A stretch of 5,114 bases of DNA from an uncultured Rubrivivax sp. (GTDB lineage Bacteria; Pseudomonadota; Gammaproteobacteria; Burkholderiales; Burkholderiaceae_C): positions 1 through 5,114 of the forward strand of contig CALBTN010000154.1 in the NCBI GenBank assembly GCA_937967345.1. Reading direction: 5' to 3'. The notes under the pieces were generated by a model. It did not search any database, was not told the DNA's origin, and saw only the letters and a program-made list of their open reading frames with translations. The position numbers and the translations under genes were made by a program. Below are positions 1-4,481 of this stretch, in pieces (the first letter of the stretch is position 1; each line of letters begins with the position of its first letter).

Positions 1-2374
1 CCTCGTTGCGCACGAAGGTCTTGATCGCCAGCCGGCGCTGCGGCGCGGTGGCGATCACGCTCAGGTCGCGCAGGCCTTCCAGTGCCATGCCCAGCGTGCG
101 CGGGATCGGCGTCGCGGTCAGCGTCAGCACGTCGACCTCGGCGCGCAGCGCCTTCATCTGCTCCTTGTGGCGCACACCGAAGCGGTGCTCCTCGTCGATG
201 ATCAGCAGGCCCAGGCGCTTGAACTTCACCGTCTGGCTCAAGAGCTTGTGCGTGCCGACGACGATGTCGACCGTGCCGTCCTCGATGCCCTGCATCGCCA
301 GTGCCACCTCCTTGGCCGAGCGGAAGCGCGACATCTCCGCCACCTTCACCGGCCACTTGCCGAAGCGGTCGACCAGCGTCTGGTAGTGCTGCTCGGCCAG
401 CAGCGTGGTCGGCGCCAGGATCGCCACCTGCTTGCCGCCGTGCACCGCGACGAAGGCGGCGCGCAGCGCGACCTCGGTCTTGCCGAAGCCGACATCGCCG
501 CACACCAGCCGGTCCATCGGCTTCGGGCTGATCAGGTCCTGCACCACGGCGTGGATCGCGGCGCGCTGGTCGGCGGTTTCCTCGAAGCCGAAGCTGGCGG
601 CGAAGGCTTCGTAGTCGTGGGGGCTGAAGCGGTGCGCGAAGCCCTCGCGCGCGGCGCGGCGGGCGTACAGGTTCAGCAACTCCGCCGCGGTGTCGCGCAC
701 CTGCTCGGCGGCCTTGCGCCGCGCCTTGTCCCACTGGCCGCTGCCAAGTTTGTGCAGTGGTGCTTCGTCGGCGCTGACGCCGGTGTAGCGGCTGATCAGG
801 TGCAGCTGGCTCACCGGCACGTACAGCAGCGCCTTGTCGGCGTACTCCAGGTGTAAGAACTCGCCGGGGCCGCCGTCCAGGTCGATGGTGATCAGCCCCT
901 GGTAGCGGCCGATGCCGTGGTTGGCGTGCACCACCGGGTCGCCGACCTTCAGCTCCGACAGGTCCTTGATCAGCGCGTCGACGTTGCTGGTCTGCTCCTG
1001 CTTGCGGCGGCGCCGCGCTTCGCGCGTGGTGGCGAAGAGCTCGGTCTCGGTGATGAACTGGATCGAGACCGCGGCATCGGGTTCGTGCCAGTGAAAGCCG
1101 GCGGCCAGCGGTGCCGCGGTGATCGCGACCTTCTCGTCGCCGGTCTGGAATTCGGCCAGCGAGGCGACGCTGGGCACGTCGATGCGGTGGTCGCGCAGCA
1201 GTTCGAGCAGGCTTTCGCGCCGGCCCTCGCTTTCGGCCAGCAGCAGCACGCGGTGCGGCGTGGCCTGCAGGTGCTTTTCCAGCGCCGCCAGCGGCTCGGT
1301 GGCGCCGCGCGCGACGCTGACGTCGGGCAGCGGCCGCGCCCAGTCCAGCTCGCCGCTGCCGCGCAGCGTCAGCGTCGCGTGCTCGGCGGTGCGGGTGAAG
1401 AAGTCCTCGACGCGCAGGAACAGCTCCTGCGGCGGCAGGATCGGCCGCTCGGGGTCGTGCTGCAGGAAGCGGTGGCGCTCGCGCGTGTCGGTCCAGAACT
1501 GCTGCAGCGCCTGGTCGATCTCGCCGTGCAGCACCAGCGCGGCGTCGGGGCCTGCGTAGTCGAAGATCGTCGCCGTGGTCTCGAAGAACAGCGGCAGGTA
1601 GTACTCGATGCCGGCGGTGGCGATGCCGGCGCCGATGTCTTTGTAGATGCGGTGGCGGCTGGAATCACCTTCGATGCGCTCACGCCAGCGCGCGCGAAAG
1701 GCGTTGCGCGCGGCCTCGTCCATCGGGAACTCGCGCCCCGGCAGCAGCCGCACCTCGGGCACCGGGTACAGGCTGCGCTGGGTGTCGGGGTCGAAGGCGC
1801 GGATCGAATCGACCTCGTCGCCGAACAGGTCGACGCGGTAGGGCACCGGCGAGCCCATCGGGTAGAGGTCGATCAACCCGCCGCGCACCGCGTATTCGCC
1901 GGGCGAGACCACCTGGCTGACGTGCTGGTAGCCGGCCAGCGTCAGCTGGCCCTTCAGCGCGGCTTCGTCCAGCCGCATCTTCTGCTTGAAGTGGAAGGTG
2001 TAGCCGGCGACGAACGATGGCGGCGCGAGGCGCGCCAGCGCGGTGCTGGCCGGCAGCAGCAGCACGTCCAGATCACCGGAGCGCACGCGCCATAGCGTGG
2101 CCAGCCGCTCGGAGATCAAATCCTGGTGCGGCGAGAAGCTGTCATAGGGCAGCGTCTCCCAGTCGGGGAACAGCGCGACGCGCAGCCCGGGCGCGAAGAA
2201 CGGCAGCTCGTCGGCCAGCCGCTGCGCGTCGGCGGCGTCGGCGGTGACGACGCCCAGCAGCTGGCCTGCGGCCTTGCGCGCGAGGGCGTGGTGGGCCAGC
2301 AGCAGCGCGTCGGCCGAGCCGGGCGGGCGCGGCAGCTGATAACGCTTGCCGCGGGCGATGGCGGGAATCTGCAT
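1..2374 (-). CDS. mfd: Transcription-repair coupling factor Mfd, N-terminal 791 residues (3' end outside window)
   Basis: Mfd is a cytoplasmic ATP-dependent DNA translocase. It binds RNA polymerase stalled at a lesion, pushes it off the template and recruits UvrA for nucleotide excision repair. The reverse-strand frame from the ATG at 2374 is open to the left edge; I checked every codon and found no stop or frameshift. Visible landmarks are: the UvrB-like N-terminal module, with DWETLPYDSFSPHQ at residues 71-84; the RNA-polymerase-interaction domain, starting near GDPVVHANHGIGRY at 478; Walker A GDVGFGKT at 626-633 (Lys632, matching E. coli Lys634); the DEEH box at 727-730; and TATPIPRT at 753-760. 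The family is about 1150 residues long, so the rest of the second translocase lobe and the C-terminal regulatory domain are missing. The ATG fits the family N-terminus, but no clear Shine-Dalgarno precedes it. An in-frame GTG at 2392 is a weaker alternative. The gene is divergent from the toxin-antitoxin/ispDF block. Confidence 0.97.
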   Translation of the reverse strand, partial: MQIPAIARGKRYQLPRPPGSADALLLAHHALARKAAGQLLGVVTADAADAQRLADELPFFAPGLRVALFPDWETLPYDSFSPHQDLISERLATLWRVRSGDLDVLLLPASTALARLAPPSFVAGYTFHFKQKMRLDEAALKGQLTLAGYQHVSQVVSPGEYAVRGGLIDLYPMGSPVPYRVDLFGDEVDSIRAFDPDTQRSLYPVPEVRLLPGREFPMDEAARNAFRARWRERIEGDSSRHRIYKDIGAGIATAGIEYYLPLFFETTATIFDYAGPDAALVLHGEIDQALQQFWTDTRERHRFLQHDPERPILPPQELFLRVEDFFTRTAEHATLTLRGSGELDWARPLPDVSVARGATEPLAALEKHLQATPHRVLLLAESEGRRESLLELLRDHRIDVPSVASLAEFQTGDEKVAITAAPLAAGFHWHEPDAAVSIQFITETELFATTREARRRRKQEQTSNVDALIKDLSELKVGDPVVHANHGIGRYQGLITIDLDGGPGEFLHLEYADKALLYVPVSQLHLISRYTGVSADEAPLHKLGSGQWDKARRKAAEQVRDTAAELLNLYARRAAREGFAHRFSPHDYEAFAASFGFEETADQRAAIHAVVQDLISPKPMDRLVCGDVGFGKTEVALRAAFVAVHGGKQVAILAPTTLLAEQHYQTLVDRFGKWPVKVAEMSRFRSAKEVALAMQGIEDGTVDIVVGTHKLLSQTVKFKRLGLLIIDEEHRFGVRHKEQMKALRAEVDVLTLTATPIPRTLGMALEGLRDLSVIATAPQRRLAIKTFVRNE

Positions 2375-2396
2375 GGTGCGCGTCGCAAACACAAAA

Positions 2397-2421
2397 AGCC
2401 CGGCAACGGCGGTTGCGGGGC
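2397..2421 (-). terminator. Terminator-like hairpin in the mfd leader
   Basis: Read on the minus strand, bases 2421-2412 (GCCCCGCAAC) pair with 2407-2398 (GTTGCCGGGC) across a 4-base loop. Nine of ten pairs match, with one internal G/C-position mismatch. A run of five T (2397-2393) follows directly. This is the form of a Rho-independent terminator, but it lies only about 16 bases upstream of the mfd start codon and points into the gene. It could be a leader attenuator, a 5' stabilising hairpin, or a relic of a gene once upstream. On the plus strand no T-run follows the stem, so it does not look like a terminator for rightward transcription. Confidence 0.55.
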
Positions 2422-2429
2422 GTTGCGGC

Positions 2430-2435
2430 ATTGTA
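2430..2435 (-). promoter_or_regulatory. Probable mfd promoter, -10 element TACAAT
   Basis: On the minus strand TACAAT matches the sigma-70 -10 consensus at five of six bases, and A residues at 2424/2423 are suitably placed as the transcription start. No good -35 stands 16-18 bases upstream. A perfect TTGACA occurs at 2477-2472, but it is 36 bases away and cannot pair with this -10 in a normal promoter. The inferred leader is about 50 bases and would begin almost at the base of the terminator-like hairpin. Confidence 0.45.
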
Positions 2436-2451
2436 GGCAGCGGGTTGGTTT

Positions 2452-2470
2452 GGGCAGTGGCGGGGCAGTG
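2452..2470. repeat. Short direct repeat GGGCAGTG in the divergent intergenic region
   Basis: GGGCAGTG occurs at 2452-2459 and again at 2463-2470, with starts 11 bases apart (about one helical turn). It lies between the probable mfd and toxin-antitoxin promoters. Such spacing can mark a pair of protein-binding half sites, but in GC-rich DNA an 8-base direct repeat may be chance. Confidence 0.25.
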
Positions 2471-2495
2471 CTGTCAACAAGGCCAGCAAGGGCGC

Positions 2496-2524
2496 TTGCG
2501 CAGCCGCCGTGATGCACCTACACT
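2496..2524 (+). promoter_or_regulatory. Probable promoter of the toxin-antitoxin (and perhaps ispDF) operon
   Basis: TTGCGC at 2496-2501 and TACACT at 2519-2524 are separated by 17 bases, the ideal sigma-70 spacing. Transcription would start near 2531, giving the antitoxin ATG at 2554 a leader of about 23 bases. The same placement leaves the in-frame ATGs at 2509 and 2512 outside the transcript and gives the one at 2536 almost no leader. This supports the 2554 start. I see no other obvious promoter before ispD. Confidence 0.45.
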
Positions 2525-2531
2525 TGTACAA
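2524..2531. promoter_or_regulatory. Candidate operator palindrome TTGTACAA
   Basis: TTGTACAA is a perfect 8-base palindrome overlapping the last base of the proposed -10 and the proposed transcription start. Antitoxins of the Phd/YefM type commonly repress their own promoter by binding short AT-rich palindromes with a GTAC or GTGTAC-like core. It is also one of the few AT-rich spots here. The position fits autorepression; the assignment to the antitoxin is inference. Confidence 0.4.
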
Positions 2532-2553
2532 CTTCATGTCCTGGTTTGTGGCC

Positions 2554-2826
2554 ATGCCTACCGCCAACATCCACGAAGTGCGCGAGAACCTTGCCGAGTA
2601 CCTGGCGGCGGCCGAGCGCGGCGAGGAGGTGCTGATCTGCCGGCGCAACCAGCCGGTGGCGCGCCTTGTGGCGCTGGCGCCGGCCACGCCGCGGCGGCGC
2701 CGGCCGATCGGGCTGGCGGCCGACGCCGGCCAGGCCCTGCCCGAGGCCTTCTGGGAGCCGCTGCCCGACGAGCTGGGCGCGGCGCTGGCCGGGCAGATCG
2801 AGTCGGACACCGACGCGCTGCGCTGA
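2554..2826 (+). CDS. Antitoxin of a type II toxin-antitoxin pair, Phd/YefM family (VapB-type partner of a PIN toxin)
   Basis: This 90-residue protein would bind and neutralise the PIN ribonuclease encoded just downstream and, as the family usually does, repress its own operon. The start MPTANIHEVRENLAEYL and the stretch GEEVLICRRNQPVARLV (about residues 28-44) are the standard Phd/YefM DNA-binding fold: a short beta-strand, a helix, then the 'G-E-E-V-x-I-x-R-x-x-x-P-V-A-R-L' hairpin. The C-terminal third, with LPEAFWEPLPDEL, resembles the toxin-binding tail of antitoxins paired with PIN toxins. The frame is open from an ATG at 2509, but the family N-terminus and the promoter position favour 2554. 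No strong Shine-Dalgarno is visible. The toxin start follows 14 bases after the stop, so co-translation is likely. GC content and codon use look like the neighbours, so any horizontal acquisition is old. Confidence 0.88.
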   Translation: MPTANIHEVRENLAEYLAAAERGEEVLICRRNQPVARLVALAPATPRRRRPIGLAADAGQALPEAFWEPLPDELGAALAGQIESDTDALR

Positions 2827-2840
2827 ACCGTCGTGACGTC

Positions 2841-3227
2841 GTGAAGCTGCTGCTCGACACCTGCACCTTCCTGTGGGCGGTGCGCGGCGACGCCCGGCTC
2901 AGCAGCGCCGCCGCGGCGCTGTTTCGCGACCCGGCGAACGAGGTCTACCTGTCGTCGGTGTCGGCCTGGGAGATCGCGGTCAAGCACCGGCTGGGCAAGC
3001 TGCCGCTGGCCGACCCGCCCGCGGCCTACGTGCCGCGCGAGCGCGAACGCCACGGCATCGACGCGCTGGCGCTGGACGAGGCCGCGACGCTGATGCTCGA
3101 CAAGCTGCCTGCCGTGCACACCGACCCCTTTGACCGGCTGCTGGTGTGCCAGGCGATCCGCCATGGCCTGACGCTGCTGACGCCCGATCCGTCGATCCAC
3201 CGCTACCCGGTGCCGGCGCAATGGTGA
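2841..3227 (+). CDS. PIN-domain toxin (VapC-type ribonuclease)
   Basis: A 128-residue PIN-domain protein is encoded here, the usual length for a VapC-type toxin; these are Mg2+-dependent endoribonucleases that block growth by cutting RNA. It begins KLLLDTCTFLWAV, with the first catalytic Asp at residue 6. SVSAWEIAVKHRLGKL gives Glu44, DPFDRLLVCQA gives Asp95/Asp98, and LLTPD gives Asp116, so the acidic metal-binding set looks intact. The motif order (DTxxFLW, SxWEIAxKxxLGKL, DPFDRLL, TxD) points to the Sll0205-like PIN subgroup. Residue 8 is Cys where many relatives carry His. The GTG at 2841 was chosen because it puts the hydrophobic strand and Asp6 at the normal distance from the N-terminus. 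A longer open frame upstream only runs across the antitoxin gene. The TGA stop lies inside the ispD start region, overlapping it by 7 bases. Confidence 0.88.
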   Translation: MKLLLDTCTFLWAVRGDARLSSAAAALFRDPANEVYLSSVSAWEIAVKHRLGKLPLADPPAAYVPRERERHGIDALALDEAATLMLDKLPAVHTDPFDRLLVCQAIRHGLTLLTPDPSIHRYPVPAQW

Positions 3228-3928
3228 ACGCGGCGCGTCTGTATGCGTTGGTGCCCTGTGCCGGCGTCGGCGAGCGCGCCGGGCTGGGCGCACCGAAGCA
3301 GTACGCGCAGATCGCCGGGCGCTCGCTGGTGGCGCACACGCTGATGGCGCTGCGGCAGGTGGCGCGACTGCAGGCCACGCTGGTGGTGCTGGCGCCGGGT
3401 GATGCGCAGTTCGCGCTTCGGGCCGGGCCGCCAGTTGCCGAGCACGACTGGGCCGCGAACTGCGGTGGCGCCACGCGTGCCGAGACCGTCACCAACGGGC
3501 TGACCGAGCTGCAGCGGCGCGGCGCGCGTGATGACGACTGGGTGCTGGTGCACGACGCCGCGCGCTGCCTGCTGCGCCCGGCCTGGGTCGACCGGCTGAT
3601 CGATGCCTGCCTTGGCGACGACGTCGGCGGCCTGCTCGCGCTGCCGCTGGCCGATACGCTGAAGCGCGCCGAGGCCGGCCGCGCGCAGTGCACGCTGCCG
3701 CGCAGCGACAAGTGGGCGGCGCAGACGCCGCAGATGTTTCGCATCGGGCTGCTGCAGCGCGCGCTGCAGCACGCAGGGGCCGAGGTCACCGACGAAGCCA
3801 GCGCGGTCGAGGCGCTGGGGCTGCAGCCGCTGCTCGTGCCGGGCGAACTGGAGAACTTCAAGATCACCTGGCCGGCCGACCTGGAGCTGGCCGCGCGGCT
3901 GTTGAGCGCCCGGGAGAACACCAGATGA
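3221..3928 (+). CDS. ispD: 2-C-methyl-D-erythritol 4-phosphate cytidylyltransferase IspD
   Basis: IspD joins CTP and 2-C-methyl-D-erythritol 4-phosphate to give CDP-methylerythritol plus pyrophosphate, the third step of the MEP isoprenoid pathway, in the cytoplasm. The 235-residue length is normal. The nucleotide-binding loop VPCAGVGERAGLGAPKQY (11-28) supplies Arg19 and Lys26. Further motifs are GGATRAETVTNGL (82-94), VHDAAR (110-115), ADTLKRA (144-150), QTPQMF (168-173), TDEASAVEALG (190-200) and NFKIT with Lys214, all family hallmarks. Small departures are Cys13 where Ala is usual and Thr89 where Ser is usual. The ATG at 3221 overlaps the toxin stop by 7 bases; a GTG at 3224 would give a 4-base GTGA overlap. 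There is no separate strong Shine-Dalgarno, so translation probably depends on ribosomes finishing the toxin gene. The end overlaps the first mini-ORF as ATGA. Confidence 0.96.
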   Translation: MVNAARLYALVPCAGVGERAGLGAPKQYAQIAGRSLVAHTLMALRQVARLQATLVVLAPGDAQFALRAGPPVAEHDWAANCGGATRAETVTNGLTELQRRGARDDDWVLVHDAARCLLRPAWVDRLIDACLGDDVGGLLALPLADTLKRAEAGRAQCTLPRSDKWAAQTPQMFRIGLLQRALQHAGAEVTDEASAVEALGLQPLLVPGELENFKITWPADLELAARLLSARENTR

Positions 3929-3960
3929 AACTGCGGCAATTGGGTGGGGCGCAGCCATGA
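3925..3960 (+). other. Mini-ORF 1 between ispD and ispF (11 codons plus stop)
   Basis: The frame ATG 3925 to TGA 3960 encodes MKLRQLGGAQP. Its first four residues equal those of IspF (MKLR). The ATG overlaps the ispD stop as ATGA, and GGGAG at 3912-3916 sits 8 bases upstream, which is a good Shine-Dalgarno. This looks like the ancestral ispF start, now cut off from the ispF body by the inserted repeat. It may be translated as a relay peptide or may be only a by-product of the duplication; a functional peptide is not claimed. Confidence 0.4.
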
Positions 3961-3992
3961 GGCTGCGGCAATGGTGTGGAGCGCAGCCATGA
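3957..3992 (+). other. Mini-ORF 2 between ispD and ispF (11 codons plus stop)
   Basis: The frame ATG 3957 to TGA 3992 encodes MRLRQWCGAQP, 8 of 11 residues identical to mini-ORF 1. Its start overlaps the stop of mini-ORF 1 as ATGA, and its stop overlaps the ispF start as ATGA. GGGG at 3946-3949 is 7 bases before the ATG, which itself lies in the 4-base loop of a 7-bp hairpin. The similarity follows directly from the DNA duplication, so it is not independent evidence for a selected peptide. Confidence 0.35.
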
Positions 3993-4468
3993 AGCTGCGC
4001 GTGGGCGAGGGCTGGGACACGCACGCGCTGGTGGCCGGGCGGCCGCTGGTGCTGGGCGGCGTGCGCATCGAGCACAGTCACGGGCTGCTCGGCCATTCGG
4101 ACGCCGACGCGCTGCTGCACGCGATCACCGATGCGCTGCTCGGCGCGGCCGGGCTGGGTGACATCGGCCGCCACTTCCCCGACACCGACGCCGCGTTCAA
4201 GGGCGCCGACTCGCACACCTTGCTGGCCGAGGCCGCGCGGCGCGTGCGTGCCGCCGGCTGGGCCATCGTCAACGTCGACAGCACCATCGTCGCGCAGGCG
4301 CCGAAGATGGCGCCGCACATCGCGGCGATGCGCGCGCGCATCGCCAAGGCGCTGGACATCGATGCGGCCGATGTCAACGTCAAGGCCAAGACGGCCGAGC
4401 GCATGGGCCCGGTGGGCGAGGGCCGCGCGATCGAGGCGCGTGCGGTGTGCCTGCTGCAGCGCGCGTAG
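3989..4468 (+). CDS. ispF: 2-C-methyl-D-erythritol 2,4-cyclodiphosphate synthase IspF
   Basis: IspF cyclises CDP-methylerythritol 2-phosphate to methylerythritol 2,4-cyclodiphosphate, releasing CMP. It is the fifth MEP-pathway enzyme and normally a homotrimer with active sites between subunits. The 159-residue length is typical. The metal ligands are visible: Asp10 and His12 in GEGWDTH, and His44 in GHSDADALLHAITDALLGA (35-53). GDIGRHFPDTD (57-67) and the C-terminal KAKTAERMGPVGEG block (132-145, with Thr135/Glu137 in the nucleotide/metal region) complete the family pattern. GWDTHALV is the form I associate with Burkholderiales. The ATG at 3989 fits the family N-terminus and has GGAG (3978-3981) seven bases upstream; an in-frame GTG at 3944 would add 15 unlikely residues. 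The start codon lies in a hairpin loop, after the duplicated unit. Confidence 0.97.
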   Translation: MKLRVGEGWDTHALVAGRPLVLGGVRIEHSHGLLGHSDADALLHAITDALLGAAGLGDIGRHFPDTDAAFKGADSHTLLAEAARRVRAAGWAIVNVDSTIVAQAPKMAPHIAAMRARIAKALDIDAADVNVKAKTAERMGPVGEGRAIEARAVCLLQRA

Positions 4469-4481
4469 CGCGGCCGCTACG
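4464..4481. terminator. Palindrome holding both convergent stop codons
   Basis: CGTAGCG (4464-4470) and CGCTACG (4475-4481) are perfect inverted arms of 7 bp around the loop CGGC. The TAG of ispF (4466-4468) lies in the left arm and the TAG of the kinase gene (4477-4479, minus strand) in the right arm. The hairpin would form in both transcripts, but no T-run follows on either strand, so it is not a classical intrinsic terminator. It may act as a 3' end-protecting stem or with Rho. Confidence 0.35.

Larger units (their letters stand above)
3925..4000 (+). repeat. 32-base tandem duplication of the ispF start region, with hairpins around the start codons
   Basis: Two 32-base units lie head to tail at 3925-3956 and 3957-3988, differing at 5 of 32 positions. 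A third partial copy (ATGAAGCTGCG, 3989-3999) forms the true start of ispF. Each unit carries an ATG, a purine-rich stretch (GGGG at 3946-3949, GGAG at 3978-3981) and the arm CGCAGCC just before the next ATG. CGCAGCC (3950-3956) pairs with GGCTGCG (3961-3967) around the loop ATGA. GCGCAGC (3981-3987) pairs with GCTGCGC (3994-4000) around the loop CATGAA. This could be slippage duplication or insertion of a small palindromic (REP-like) element with an 11-base direct repeat at its ends. Confidence 0.85.

Noticed and set aside
167..856. 229-codon plus-strand open frame antisense to mfd
   Set aside because: It is the mirror frame of the Mfd helicase region, with low-complexity composition and no family resemblance.
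917..2095. 392-codon plus-strand open frame antisense to mfd
   Set aside because: It lies in register opposite the mfd codons, is rich in Arg/Gly/Ala/Val/Gln without recognisable motifs, and is the usual shadow of a GC-rich gene. mfd on the other strand is certain.
1..2374. Possible frameshift or disruption of mfd
   Set aside because: Every codon from 2374 to the left edge was checked: no in-frame stop, and motifs are in order at the expected spacing.
2492..2501. GCGCTTGCGC palindrome as a regulatory site
   Set aside because: A 4-base arm of GCGC is expected often by chance in such GC-rich DNA, and it overlaps the likely -35 without other support.
2509..2553. ATGs at 2509, 2512 and 2536 as antitoxin starts
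   Set aside because: They add residues not seen in the family, and those at 2509 and 2512 fall upstream of the predicted transcription start.
2346..3227. Longer toxin reading frame starting at 2346, suggesting a 293-residue fusion
   Set aside because: The extra N-terminal part crosses the mfd start, the intergenic region and the antitoxin gene out of frame. The PIN domain begins normally at the GTG at 2841.
2142..3293. 383-codon minus-strand open frame across the intergenic region and toxin-antitoxin genes
   Set aside because: It runs antisense to two well-recognised genes and into the mfd start in a different frame, is Arg/Ala/Ser-rich and has no domain.
3944..3988. GTG at 3944 as the ispF start
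   Set aside because: It adds 15 residues translated from the duplicated repeat, with no match to the family N-terminus. The ATG at 3989 has a better ribosome-binding site and gives the standard length.
2980..4318. Two long minus-strand frames (2980-4068 and 3203-4318) opposite ispD and ispF
   Set aside because: Composition is that of shadow frames; ispD and ispF on the plus strand carry full motif sets.
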